A DNA stretch of 64,000 nt from Candidatus Helarchaeota archaeon. GTDB taxonomy: Archaea; Asgardarchaeota; Lokiarchaeia; Helarchaeales; RDOG01. Where the stretch lies: NCBI GenBank assembly GCA_019058315.1, contig JAHPZH010000001.1:135938-199937 (forward strand), written 5' to 3'. Positions 28,628-38,012 of this stretch are shown one piece after another; within the stretch, counting starts at the first letter, position 1; each line of letters begins with the position of its first letter. Under the pieces are notes generated by a model. That model was given only the letters and a program-made list of their open reading frames with translations. It was not told the DNA's origin and made no database searches. The translations under genes and the position numbers were made by a program.

Positions 28628-30067
28628 ATGAAAGTGGTATTAGTATCCTCAGAATCTGTTCCCTACGCCAAAACCGGCGGATTGGCTGATGTTACTGGTG
28701 CACTTTCTCGAATAATGGTAAAAAGGGGAATAAATATTATAAGCTTTTTACCATTTTATAAACAGATTGATAAAAAAGCTTTTGAATTTAAGAATTTAAG
28801 AAAAAATCTAGATATTCCAGGGTTCAATGAAAAATTCAGCTTATTAAAACATCAAAATGAAGAAACTAATTTAATTACATATTTTATTAAGAATGAAAAA
28901 TTCTTTGATAGAGAAGAAATCTACGATGATTATCCTGATAATCCTGATAGATTCATATTCTTTTCTAAAGCAGTTTTAAAATCATTAGATATCATTGATT
29001 TTATTCCTGAAATCATACATTGTCACGATTGGCAAACTTCTGCGATACCAATCCTACTTAATAATAAACTATTTAATCCCGATTTATTTAAAAATGTGAA
29101 AATTTTATTGACAATACACAATTTAGCATTTCAAGGGATTGGAAATAAAGAAATTTTGCTTGAATTAGGATTAGACAATTCATATTTCGTTCCGGAAAAA
29201 CTCGAGCACTATGAAAAAGTCAATTTATTAAAGGGTGGTATTATTTATTCTGATTTTATAAATACCGTATCTAAAACATATGCTCAAGAAATATTAACTG
29301 ATAAGCTAAGTTTCGGCTTAAAAAGAGAACTTACTTCTAAAAAAAATCATCTTACCGGCATTTTAAATGGAATTGATTACGATATTTGGTCTCCTGAAAT
29401 TGATACTGTTATTTGGAAAAATTATTCTTATAAAACATTAGAAAATAAGGAATATAATAAAGAAAATCTAAGAAAAAGGTTGGGTTTTTCTCCAATTCCT
29501 GGTCCCTTAATAGGAATGGTATCTAGAATAACTTCTCAAAAGGGTTTTGATTTAATAATTGAGAGTTTTGATCAAATAATGAAACTAGAATTACAGCTTG
29601 TTATTTTAGGTGAAGGACAACTAAAGTATTATAAAATTCTCAATAATTTAGCTGAAAAATATAATAATAAATTTATTATCAAATTAGAGTATAATGATAA
29701 GTTAGCACATCAAATTGAGGCAGGATGCGACATTTTTTTAATGCCATCTTCATTTGAACCCTGTGGTTTAAATCAAATGATTAGTTTAAGATACGGAACA
29801 ATTCCAATTGTATATGAAACGGGTGGCTTAGCAGATACAATCAAAGATATTCGTTTTAATAAACAAGGAAATGGGTTCACATTTAAAGAGTATAAAAGTG
29901 AAGAATTATATGAGACTATTAAACAAGCTTTGAAATTGTATCATGATAAAGAATTTTGGAAAAACCTGATTAGGAATGCAATGGAATGCAATTATTCTTG
30001 GGAAGTTTCAGCAGAAAAATATTCTGAACTTTATAAGAAGTTGATTAATTCTAAAAGAGAAAAATGA
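28628..30067 (+). CDS. glgA: Glycogen/starch synthase (GT5)
   Basis: Transfers glucose from ADP- or UDP-glucose to the growing alpha-1,4-glucan. The 479-residue length is normal. N-terminal KTGGLADVTG (15-24) binds the nucleotide sugar. HCHDWQTSAIPIL, the C-domain start SRITSQKGFDLI and the terminal SSFEPCGLNQMISLRYGTIP...TGGLADT block are all characteristic, with catalytic residues intact. The start ATG follows GAAAG. It is the biosynthetic counterpart to the phosphorylase and branching enzyme of the same island. Confidence 0.92.
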   Translation: MKVVLVSSESVPYAKTGGLADVTGALSRIMVKRGINIISFLPFYKQIDKKAFEFKNLRKNLDIPGFNEKFSLLKHQNEETNLITYFIKNEKFFDREEIYDDYPDNPDRFIFFSKAVLKSLDIIDFIPEIIHCHDWQTSAIPILLNNKLFNPDLFKNVKILLTIHNLAFQGIGNKEILLELGLDNSYFVPEKLEHYEKVNLLKGGIIYSDFINTVSKTYAQEILTDKLSFGLKRELTSKKNHLTGILNGIDYDIWSPEIDTVIWKNYSYKTLENKEYNKENLRKRLGFSPIPGPLIGMVSRITSQKGFDLIIESFDQIMKLELQLVILGEGQLKYYKILNNLAEKYNNKFIIKLEYNDKLAHQIEAGCDIFLMPSSFEPCGLNQMISLRYGTIPIVYETGGLADTIKDIRFNKQGNGFTFKEYKSEELYETIKQALKLYHDKEFWKNLIRNAMECNYSWEVSAEKYSELYKKLINSKREK

Positions 30068-30155
30068 AATAATATTCAATTTTTAAACTCTTCTTAAAAA
30101 ATTTAAAAGCTACATATAATTAAATCAAATTAGATTTTGAAATGGAGGTTCTATA

Positions 30156-30701
30156 TTGGAAATTGATAATAAAATTTCATTAATTTTTAGTAGACTATTG
30201 CTTTATTTAGTTATTATTCCCATATTTTTATTAATAGAAATGTTGATTCTAGCTGCCCCTATTAAAAAAGAACTATATGGTGAACTTGTATATCGAGTTT
30301 GGTTCAATATTGGAATGGTTATTGTGTTTTTAATTCTTTATATTCCCGCATCGATTTTAACGTTTATTAGTATACGTAAAAATGATGTCAGATCCTTAAG
30401 AATTGGATTTGTGTTAGGATTCTCCTCTTGGTTTCCTGGTTTTTTTGCTATTTCAAATATAATAACATCTTTTATACGAAGATCAGACCAAATCATTTGG
30501 GGGTTATTTGGTATATCAATATTACATCCATCTTTAGAAATTAATCCATTAAATTTACTAATAATACTAGAAATTAATGTTCCTAAGATTCCAATTTTGC
30601 TATTAATTCTTTTAGGATTAAACATAGGTGTATTTTTTATATATTTGGCATTTTCAGCTCATTTAAAAAGTTTTTTTAATAAATCACTTTGGATATATTA
30701 A
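30156..30701 (+). CDS. Membrane protein, unknown (five spans)
   Basis: 181 residues with about five hydrophobic spans and no recognisable catalytic motif. It starts at TTG 30156 behind a clear GGAGG. It follows glgA by about 90 bases and precedes the phosphohexomutase-like gene on the same strand, so co-expression is likely. No function is proposed. Confidence 0.62.
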   Translation: MEIDNKISLIFSRLLLYLVIIPIFLLIEMLILAAPIKKELYGELVYRVWFNIGMVIVFLILYIPASILTFISIRKNDVRSLRIGFVLGFSSWFPGFFAISNIITSFIRRSDQIIWGLFGISILHPSLEINPLNLLIILEINVPKIPILLLILLGLNIGVFFIYLAFSAHLKSFFNKSLWIY

Positions 30702-30754
30702 AAATTATATAAGATTTTAATATCACTTAATCACAAAAATAAGGAATTTTAGAC

Positions 30755-32125
30755 TTGACCTCAAAAAATATTATTCAAAATGATCGATTTTTAGCAAAAG
30801 TAAATATAGAAATGACTCCGGAAATTTCAGCTTCACTAGGTGCTGTTTATGGAACTTATCTCAATAATGAGGGTGTTATTGCTGTTGCACGTGATTACAG
30901 ACAAGATTCTCGTATGTTAAAAAGAGCATTCATGGCAGGTGCAATGAGTGCAGGAATCAAAATTTTGAATCTATTTGCAGTTCCAACCCCCGTTTTACAA
31001 TTTGCTATCAAAAGATTTGGTATAGATGGGGGTGTAATGTTCAGTTCTGCCCATAATACTAAAGAAAATGTTGTGTTTAAAATTTATGAACCTGCTGGAG
31101 TAGAGTTTAGAGCGAAAAAAATTGAAGATTTATACAATAATTACCTTAATTCTAAAATTACTAGGGTAGGACCAAAAAAAATCGGAAGTATTTCAAGTGC
31201 GGAAAATGTTATGGATGTATATCAAGCTGCTATTACTCAATTCATCGATATAAATCTGATATCGAATGCAAAATTGATTATTGTTGCAGATTGTGCTGAC
31301 GGTCCATTAGGAAAGGTACTCACACCTATAATAAATAACTTAAAAATTGATAGTATATTACTGAATACTCAGGAACCTGATTTGAATCAAGTTTTGCCCA
31401 ATCTAAATTCTATAAGACGAGTATCTAAGATTATTCGAACTTCTGAAGCAAATCTGGGGATATGTTTTGATACAGATGGCTCAAAAGCACTCTTCTTAGA
31501 TGAAAATGGAAATTTTATTGAATCTGATGATTTGCTTACACTTTTTATATCTGAATTAATTGAATCTCCACTCTCGCAAAAAAAAGTAATTGCTACTGAA
31601 TCAACAACTAAAATAATAGATGAAATGTTGAAAAAAGTCAGTGGGAGTGTAACAAGAGTAGAAAATAAGCCGGGATCCGTTTCAAGTCTATTAAAATTTG
31701 GTAGGTACGATTTCGGTGCGAGTGACAGTGGGAAATACAGATTTCCAGAATATGCCCCTTTTTCGGATACTGTTTTAACTACTTTAAAAATTTTAGAACT
31801 TGTAGTGAAAAAAAATCTAAAACTTAGTGAGCTCATTCAAAGAGTTCCTAAATCTATAAAAATATACAAAGAATTATCAGTTGAGCGAGATATTTTAGAA
31901 AGTTTTCCAATAAAAATTGCACAAAACCTTGAAGAACATGTTGAAAATTTTAAATTAATAGATACCTTAATCGGAATTAAAATATTTTTAGGTATTGATA
32001 AAGGTTGGATTAATATTAATCCACATCTTGATCAAAATTTATTATTATTATCCGCAGAATCAACAGATAAAAAATATATTCAGGAAATTTTTAGGATATT
32101 GAAAGATATTGTTCTCGAGAATTAA
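30755..32125 (+). CDS. Degenerate phosphohexomutase (phosphomannomutase/GlmM-like), probably inactive
   Basis: 456 residues with the four-domain alpha-D-phosphohexomutase layout, but the signature sites are altered. The phosphoserine loop, normally TASHNP, reads SSAHNT (97-102), placing Ala99 where the catalytic Ser should be. The metal loop DxDxDR reads DTDGSK (239-244), losing the third Asp and the Arg. The sugar loop GGExSGH reads GASDSGK (321-327). The frame is intact and long, so this is a maintained protein and not a decayed gene. A non-catalytic, regulatory or altered-chemistry role is likely. TTG start at 30755. The 3' end overlaps the convergent nucleotidyltransferase gene by four bases. 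Confidence 0.8.
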   Translation: MTSKNIIQNDRFLAKVNIEMTPEISASLGAVYGTYLNNEGVIAVARDYRQDSRMLKRAFMAGAMSAGIKILNLFAVPTPVLQFAIKRFGIDGGVMFSSAHNTKENVVFKIYEPAGVEFRAKKIEDLYNNYLNSKITRVGPKKIGSISSAENVMDVYQAAITQFIDINLISNAKLIIVADCADGPLGKVLTPIINNLKIDSILLNTQEPDLNQVLPNLNSIRRVSKIIRTSEANLGICFDTDGSKALFLDENGNFIESDDLLTLFISELIESPLSQKKVIATESTTKIIDEMLKKVSGSVTRVENKPGSVSSLLKFGRYDFGASDSGKYRFPEYAPFSDTVLTTLKILELVVKKNLKLSELIQRVPKSIKIYKELSVERDILESFPIKIAQNLEEHVENFKLIDTLIGIKIFLGIDKGWININPHLDQNLLLLSAESTDKKYIQEIFRILKDIVLEN

Positions 32126-33303
32126 TCATAACATATTTCTTGATCTGGAGTTAATGATTTATTCTCCAATTTAACATTCTCTCTTATTTTACAATTAGTA
32201 GGAATTATTGTATTCTCTAGAATTGTTACTTTATTTCCAATTTCTACATTATCACAAATTATTGAATTTTTTATCAAACATTCATTTCCAATTTTCACGT
32301 TATCCCAAATTATTGATTCTCTGATATGAGTTCCTTCTCCAATTTCTACATTTCTTCCAATTGAAGTTAGCATTTCTATTACTGCACTTTTTTTTATTTT
32401 GCATCTTTCACCAATTGCAACGTGTGGATCTATAGCAATATTTTCTCCAAATTCGATTGTATCAATATTTTCAAACCATTTAAAGGGATCTTTCTCTTCA
32501 CCTACTGGGACTATAGGCCAAGACCATTTACGAAGAAGATCCCAATTTGTATATTTATAATATTGTGGATTTCCAGCATCCATCCAATAATATTTTGAAA
32601 TATATCCATAAATAGGATAATCACTTGCCAAAAGATAGGGGAAAACGTTCTTGCCGAAATCCATAAGATTGATTTCGTTTAAAATATCTAAAATTTCTCT
32701 TTTAAAATAATAGATACCCGTATTTATAAGATTTGTATGTTTAAGTAGCGAATTTTTTGAAACTAAACTTGAAAGATATAATTCATCATGACCAGGCTTT
32801 TCAAGAAATCCTTGAATTCTTTGGTTACCATTAAGTACAATAACTCCAAATTGTCTAGGCTGATCACTAGACAACAAAGAAATCGAACTGAATGCATTTT
32901 TCTTTATTGAAAAGTCCATAAGCTCTTTCATATTTATGTTTGTTATTATATCTGCCATAGAAATAATAATATTATCACAATCAATTAAATTAGAAACTTT
33001 CCGTAAAGCATCAGCTGTGTCTAGCGAATCCACATTAGGTATACGAATTTCAAGACCCCAATCAATACCCCAATCAATTTCCTCAATATACTCAACGATT
33101 TTTTCCCCTAAATGTCTAACAACGATAATAATTTTTTTGATACCTGCATATCTGAGCAAATCAATTGCATAATGGACCATTGGCTTATTAGCTATCTTTA
33201 TCATGGGTTTTGGCATATTCCATGTTAGAGGCATTAATCTACTTCCCTTTCCACCCGCTAGGATTACTCCACACCAATCTTCCAATTGTATGCTCCCACT
33301 CAA
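32122..33303 (-). CDS. Sugar-1-phosphate nucleotidyltransferase with left-handed beta-helix
   Basis: 393 residues. The N-terminal nucleotidyltransferase begins with the NTP loop LAGGKGSRLMPLT (15-27) and KPM at 32-34. The C-terminal 100 residues are hexapeptide repeats (IGRNVEIGEGTHI, NVKIGNECLI, NVEIGNKVTI) forming a left-handed beta-helix. It would make an NDP-sugar from sugar-1-phosphate; in this setting NDP-glucose for GlgA is the natural product, but GDP-mannose or dTDP-glucose synthesis cannot be excluded. It is convergent with the mutase-like gene. Confidence 0.85.
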   Translation of the reverse strand: MSGSIQLEDWCGVILAGGKGSRLMPLTWNMPKPMIKIANKPMVHYAIDLLRYAGIKKIIIVVRHLGEKIVEYIEEIDWGIDWGLEIRIPNVDSLDTADALRKVSNLIDCDNIIISMADIITNINMKELMDFSIKKNAFSSISLLSSDQPRQFGVIVLNGNQRIQGFLEKPGHDELYLSSLVSKNSLLKHTNLINTGIYYFKREILDILNEINLMDFGKNVFPYLLASDYPIYGYISKYYWMDAGNPQYYKYTNWDLLRKWSWPIVPVGEEKDPFKWFENIDTIEFGENIAIDPHVAIGERCKIKKSAVIEMLTSIGRNVEIGEGTHIRESIIWDNVKIGNECLIKNSIICDNVEIGNKVTILENTIIPTNCKIRENVKLENKSLTPDQEICYD

Positions 33304-33440
33304 AATATTTGAAAATTTTTTAAATTCGACTTAAACCGTTCATATCTAATTTATTTGTTCATTTATAATATAGAATTAAAAAATAAAAGGTATTGTATTG
33401 ATGTAAATAATGAGTTCTCAAGAATTAAATTTCATAGAAA

Positions 33441-34475
33441 GTGAAGAAATTGAAATTGGATAAAATAGAGATAAATATTGAGCAAATTCTTCCTGAACCT
33501 CTACGAAAAGTAGGAAAAGAGAATTATATTAACGAATTACGTTTACATCCTTTATTAAAATGGTTCTGGGCTGCAATAGCACCAGCTAGAGAAGAATATC
33601 AACCTTATAAAGTGCAAGAAGATATTATTAAAGAGCTGTTAACACCTAGAGTACATTATTTTCTTGATCCGGAGAAAAATACACCCAAAGATCCCCTGTA
33701 TGGCAGAATAAAACTTAATGAAGCGATAATTTTTCCGAATCTCTGGAGTTGGGCAAAAATTGCTGTTTGTCGTCTTACAGAAAAAGAATTTATGTTATTA
33801 AAAAATATCTCTATTGAACAATTATTTGATGGATTTTTAGCTTCAGAGCAATTTTTCAAAATCCATTATGAAAAGGGAAAAGATAAGAACCTATATCCCT
33901 CCATCAATATGAATTTTTTAAGACCTTCAGCATCGTCCGTTGTACATCCACATTTTCAATTGCTTATAACACCAATTCCTACCCCACTACTAGGGATGTA
34001 TTTAGAACAAAGTAAATCATATTTTCAAGAGAATAAAACTTCATTTTTTGAAGATTATATAGCACTTGAAAAACAAAATCATGTTCGTTTTTTGGGTGAA
34101 ATTGGAAGGGGAGAGAATAAAGTGACATTTTTAACTGCTTGGTGTCCAATTGCAGGGAGAGATGAAGTATTTTTTATTGGTCCAAAATCTGCGTTTCCGC
34201 TATCTGATAAATGTTGGAATAATATTGCCGAAGGTTTTCATCGAATTTTTGAAGGTTATCATGAAATGGGAATACGATCAATTAATTTTAACATTAATTC
34301 AGATTTATATAATTCTACTAAAGATTATTTTAGAATCTTTGGCACAATTTGGTCTCGACCTTTGAAAAATTTAGATGTCAGCGATAGAGGTTTTGCTGAA
34401 ATAGGTTTTAAAATGGCTTTAACTTATCGGCTCCCCGAAAAAGTTGCTGAAACTTTAAAAAAATATTGGAAATAA
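33441..34475 (+). CDS. GalT-like HIT-superfamily nucleotidyltransferase/phosphorylase
   Basis: 344 residues. The active-site block RPSASSVVHPHFQL (His169-Pro-His171) and the upstream FPNLWSWAK match the galactose-1-phosphate uridylyltransferase/ADP-glucose phosphorylase branch of HIT proteins, where the second His forms the nucleotidyl intermediate. The Cys-x2-Cys zinc site of classical GalT is missing. It would interconvert NDP-sugar and sugar-1-phosphate, fitting the glucan island. GTG 33441 opens the frame, but TTG 33450 or 33456 behind AGTGAAG is also plausible. Confidence 0.75.
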   Translation: MKKLKLDKIEINIEQILPEPLRKVGKENYINELRLHPLLKWFWAAIAPAREEYQPYKVQEDIIKELLTPRVHYFLDPEKNTPKDPLYGRIKLNEAIIFPNLWSWAKIAVCRLTEKEFMLLKNISIEQLFDGFLASEQFFKIHYEKGKDKNLYPSINMNFLRPSASSVVHPHFQLLITPIPTPLLGMYLEQSKSYFQENKTSFFEDYIALEKQNHVRFLGEIGRGENKVTFLTAWCPIAGRDEVFFIGPKSAFPLSDKCWNNIAEGFHRIFEGYHEMGIRSINFNINSDLYNSTKDYFRIFGTIWSRPLKNLDVSDRGFAEIGFKMALTYRLPEKVAETLKKYWK

Positions 34476-34511
34476 TCACATTTTTATTCCATAGACCATA
34501 TAACTTTCTTT

Positions 34512-35087
34512 ATGTCAAATCTTAATGAAGAACTTATTGAGGCTGCTCGGAATGGAAATATGCAAGGAGTAATTATGGCGTTAGGGAAAGGTGCAGATGT
34601 TAATTATAAAGATGAAAATGGTCGTAATGCTTTAATGTATGCTGCTTATAACGGATTTGCTCAGATTATAGTGCTATTCCTTGCCGAAGAAGCAGACTTG
34701 AATGCAGTGAGTGATGCAGATTATACTGCTTTGGATTATGCTTGTAAAAATGGACAAATGGAAGTTATGAAACTTTTAGTTGAAAAAGGAGCAAAACTTG
34801 GTGATAGGGATAGTGTATTAATGTTTGCTTGTGATAATGGCTCACTTGAAGTTGCAAAATTAGCTATTGAAGAAGGTGCAGATGTAAATCTTAAAGGAGA
34901 GGCTGGAATGACAAATTTAATGTATGCTGCCTGGAAAGGTTATAAGGATATAGCCAAATTACTCTTAGAAAATGGAGCTGATGTGAACGCAAAAGCAAGT
35001 AGCGGTTATACCGCCTTAAAATTTGCTTCTAGCTATAAGCATGATGAAATTGTAGACCTCTTAAAAAAATATGGGGCAAAAGACTAG
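34512..35087 (+). CDS. Ankyrin-repeat protein
   Basis: 191 residues consisting almost wholly of about five 33-residue ankyrin repeats (for example GRNALMYAAYNGFAQIIVLFL and ADYTALDYACKNGQMEVMKLL), a protein-binding scaffold. No catalytic domain, signal peptide or membrane span. No Shine-Dalgarno precedes ATG 34512, suggesting a leaderless or weakly initiated message. It is followed on the same strand by a TPR-repeat gene, so a pair of interaction proteins is encoded here. The partner is unknown. Confidence 0.87.
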   Translation: MSNLNEELIEAARNGNMQGVIMALGKGADVNYKDENGRNALMYAAYNGFAQIIVLFLAEEADLNAVSDADYTALDYACKNGQMEVMKLLVEKGAKLGDRDSVLMFACDNGSLEVAKLAIEEGADVNLKGEAGMTNLMYAAWKGYKDIAKLLLENGADVNAKASSGYTALKFASSYKHDEIVDLLKKYGAKD

Positions 35088-35132
35088 TTTATTTAATTTT
35101 GAAAAAACAAATTGGATACTTGGGTAATTTTA

Positions 35133-35915
35133 ATGCCAAATGAGATTGAAGGTAAAGACTCCAATGAATGGTTTCTAACTGGATATTCATTTTATGAATT
35201 TGATAATTATCATTCAGCAATAGAATGTTTTGAAAAAGCGGTTAAAATAGATCCACAGAATGTTGATGCTTGGGTTAATATGGGAAGTTCTTATTTGGGT
35301 TTACAGGATTATCAAAAAGTGATCGAATGTAACGAAAAAGCAATTAATATTGATCCAAATCATAAAATAGCATGGTACAATACGGGAAAAGCCTATTTTG
35401 GATTAGAAAATAATCAGAAATCCCTAGAATGTTATAAAAAAGCTGTTGAGATCGACCCTCAACTAAGTCAGGCCTGGAATAACATGGGAACTATCTATGT
35501 TATTTTGGAAAAATATCAGAAAGCGATTGAATGTTTCGAAAAAGCTATCAAAATCGACTCTCGAGCTGATGCATGGAATAATATGGGTGTTATTTACCTT
35601 AATTTACAAAAATATAAAAAAGCAATTGAGTGTTATAAAGAAGTTGTTAAATTAGAGCCCCAAAATAGCAATGCATGGAGTAATATGGGAGTGGTATACC
35701 GTAGGTTAGAAGAATATCAAAAATCAATTGAGTGTTACGAAAAAGCTACTGAAATCGACCCTCTATATGCTGATCCTTGGATAAATATGGCAGTAGTGTA
35801 CGAAAAATTAAAAAATTATCAAAAAGCGATTGAATGTTGCGAAAAAGCCTTTGAAATTAACCCCAATGATGAAGAGGTTTTGAAATATATTGATTTTTTG
35901 AAATCAAAACTCTGA
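35133..35915 (+). CDS. TPR-repeat protein
   Basis: About 260 residues made of seven 34-residue tetratricopeptide repeats (recurrent A-W-x-N-M-G...Y-x-K-A-I-E-C-x-E-K-A-x-E-I-D-P). The repeats are also visible in the DNA as recurring aaaaagcgattgaatg-type blocks, so they arose by internal duplication. The frame opens at TTG 35112, but ATG 35133 behind GGTAAT is preferred. A cytosolic scaffold for protein assemblies; no partner is evident beyond the adjacent ankyrin protein. Confidence 0.87.
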   Translation: MPNEIEGKDSNEWFLTGYSFYEFDNYHSAIECFEKAVKIDPQNVDAWVNMGSSYLGLQDYQKVIECNEKAINIDPNHKIAWYNTGKAYFGLENNQKSLECYKKAVEIDPQLSQAWNNMGTIYVILEKYQKAIECFEKAIKIDSRADAWNNMGVIYLNLQKYKKAIECYKEVVKLEPQNSNAWSNMGVVYRRLEEYQKSIECYEKATEIDPLYADPWINMAVVYEKLKNYQKAIECCEKAFEINPNDEEVLKYIDFLKSKL

Positions 35916-35997
35916 TTTTTAAAACTCTAAATATTTTCTTTTTTATACATTATTTGGACTAGCAATAAATTTATTATTTTATAGATTAGGTTTACAT

Positions 35998-36573
35998 ATG
36001 CATTTAAATTTTCATGCTGCTATTGGAATTCTCATTTCTATGATATTTTCACAGTATCTATCAAATTTTCAGATCGATTTTATTATTTTCGCTTCGATGA
36101 TCATCGATCTGGATTTTTTATTTTCAAAATTTGCCCAAAAACATAACCATCGAAGATTAATAACACACACATTCTTCCCCTATATAATTATAGCGCTAAT
36201 CAGTGTATTTTTAATTAATATCACCCCATTATGGTTTTATTTCTTTCTTTTTAGTATCTGCGCCATAATTCATGTTTTTGTTGATTTAATTGATTGGGGT
36301 ATATCCCCGTTTCTTCCCTTTAAAAAAGATTTTGTGGGAGGTATTTTGGAACGACCTGAAACTAATGAAGATGAGCCATATTGGATTCGTCGTTGCTATT
36401 TTGTTAATAGATATTACAGCTCAAAATCTATTATTAGCATAGAACTAATTATTGGTGTTCTAGCTTTCTTATCTATACTGTATTTTGCCCCAGATTATTT
36501 CGAAATCATTACAATCTATATTTTTTGGCTAGTAATACATTTAGTTCAATATCTCTTATGTCGTAGGCGATGA
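35998..36573 (+). CDS. DUF457/YdjM-like membrane protein
   Basis: 191 residues with four to five hydrophobic spans and the acidic/histidine signature of the YdjM (DUF457) group: MIIDLDFL followed by HNHRRLITHT, and later HVFVDLIDWG, positions that would bind metal in a membrane-embedded hydrolase. The family is predicted to be metal-dependent hydrolases; the substrate is unknown. Weak Shine-Dalgarno (TAGG) and ATG at 35998. Confidence 0.7.
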   Translation: MHLNFHAAIGILISMIFSQYLSNFQIDFIIFASMIIDLDFLFSKFAQKHNHRRLITHTFFPYIIIALISVFLINITPLWFYFFLFSICAIIHVFVDLIDWGISPFLPFKKDFVGGILERPETNEDEPYWIRRCYFVNRYYSSKSIISIELIIGVLAFLSILYFAPDYFEIITIYIFWLVIHLVQYLLCRRR

Positions 36574-36598
36574 CTTAGATTTTATAATATGTATAAAA

Positions 36599-37624
36599 TT
36601 ATTCTCTACCCAATTCATATCCATAAATTCCTTTATGGATAATTTCACCTTTTTTTAATTGATCAAGACCATGAGAAATTTTCATTAAAATTTGAGGTTT
36701 TGTTAAATCTATGATATCTAGTAATTCTTTATTTTCTGATGCAAAATTTGCTAATTGTCTTCTATTACCCTTTTTAATATGAAATAATATTCTAATTACT
36801 AACATTGAATTAAAACTGGAAATGCTTCTTAAGACATTATCTCCCGAAATTAATTGAATTTTATCTTCTAAATTTAAATCATTAATAATTGCTTGTAATA
36901 ATTGTAATTTTTCATTTTTATTTCCCCTAAGATGTTTAGTAAAAATATTCCAAAATTCTTTTTCTAATCCATACTCAATTAGCCAACTTCGAAAAATTTC
37001 TATTGAAAAATAATTTTTTATTTTACTGATATCTTTAATTGCTTCTTTTATGACTAATTTTAACATATCTGTTTTAAATTTCATAGTTCGAAATTTATTC
37101 TGTAAAAATTCGTATATTTTAGTGTCTTTATAAGCTTCTTTTAATTTCTTACTATCGCTAATATTTGCTTCAAATAATCTTTTCTGGATTTCAACTATTT
37201 CTAAATCATTTATTTCTTCAGGTTCAAATTTATACTCTTTTTGAATTTGTGTTCCTTTCGAAGCATATTCTCCAGATTTTAAAATATCAAATTCTCGCTG
37301 TAATAGATTAATATCTTTTGCAGTCGGAAGAGAATCCATTTTAGAGATTATTTCTTGCATATTTCGCAGTATTGCTAATTGTTGTTCTTGAAAATCTTTT
37401 TGGTCTTTTCTTAACTTTTCAATCTCTGAAAAATCCTGAACAACAGGTTTGGCTTTTTTTTTCTTACTTTTTTCCTTAACTTCTTCTATACAATCAACAC
37501 AATAGAATTTCTTTCTATATTGAGTTAAATCATCTTTAGGAAATTTTTTTTCACAATTACTACAAAAATAATCTTTAATTTCTTCTTCAGCATCTTCTTC
37601 AATATCAAATAAAAGTTTACTCAA
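36599..37624 (-). CDS. Zinc-finger/coiled-coil protein paired with RHH regulator
   Basis: 341 residues: an N-terminal treble-type zinc site with Cys21-x2-Cys24 and Cys42-x2-Cys45, a Lys-rich linker and short coiled coil (about 50-115), then a largely helical C-terminal region (160-341) with no family that I recognise. The C-terminal YGYELGRE could be part of a winged-helix end. It follows the ribbon-helix-helix gene by two bases, so the two form an operon controlled by the box array upstream. A plasmid replication or partition accessory role is possible but not shown. Confidence 0.62.
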   Translation of the reverse strand: MSKLLFDIEEDAEEEIKDYFCSNCEKKFPKDDLTQYRKKFYCVDCIEEVKEKSKKKKAKPVVQDFSEIEKLRKDQKDFQEQQLAILRNMQEIISKMDSLPTAKDINLLQREFDILKSGEYASKGTQIQKEYKFEPEEINDLEIVEIQKRLFEANISDSKKLKEAYKDTKIYEFLQNKFRTMKFKTDMLKLVIKEAIKDISKIKNYFSIEIFRSWLIEYGLEKEFWNIFTKHLRGNKNEKLQLLQAIINDLNLEDKIQLISGDNVLRSISSFNSMLVIRILFHIKKGNRRQLANFASENKELLDIIDLTKPQILMKISHGLDQLKKGEIIHKGIYGYELGRE

Positions 37625-37626
37625 TA

Positions 37627-38001
37627 TTATTCCTCCTCTAACCCAAATTTCTCTTCTAATTTATCTATTAATTCTAAATCAACTGTTTCTTGAAAATGAG
37701 AGAGATATAATTTCGGGTTTTTTAATATTATTTTATGATTTTTCTTTACCCAAAGAAAAAAATTAAATAACATTTTAAATCCATTAATTAAATCACCATT
37801 ATTTTTTGTTTTCGGCTTTTCGCTCACTTCTTTTTCGGATTCATCAATATAAGCCGTTAATGCTCCTCTAATTAAGTCAGTTACATTATTAAAATTCATT
37901 TCTTCTGCTTTTTTAGTTAAAATCTCCTTGGAAATTTGAGTTCTAAATGTTATAGGCTTCTTTTTTTCTTCATCTTTTAATTTTGGTCTGCCACGATTCA
38001 T
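37627..38001 (-). CDS. Ribbon-helix-helix (CopG/Arc-like) DNA-binding protein
   Basis: 124 residues. The N-terminus MNRGRPKLKD is AT-hook-like; then comes a beta strand (KPITFRTQIS, 15-24) and two helices (KEILTKKAEEMNF and NVTDLIRGALTAYIDE), the standard ribbon-helix-helix arrangement of CopG, ParG or omega-type regulators. The C-terminal half is extra and may contact the partner protein encoded two bases downstream. The gene starts immediately beside an array of TGTCTTACA-type boxes, the likely operator, so autoregulation is expected. Confidence 0.78.
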   Translation of the reverse strand: MNRGRPKLKDEEKKKPITFRTQISKEILTKKAEEMNFNNVTDLIRGALTAYIDESEKEVSEKPKTKNNGDLINGFKMLFNFFLWVKKNHKIILKNPKLYLSHFQETVDLELIDKLEEKFGLEEE

Positions 38002-38012
38002 GCTATAATTAT

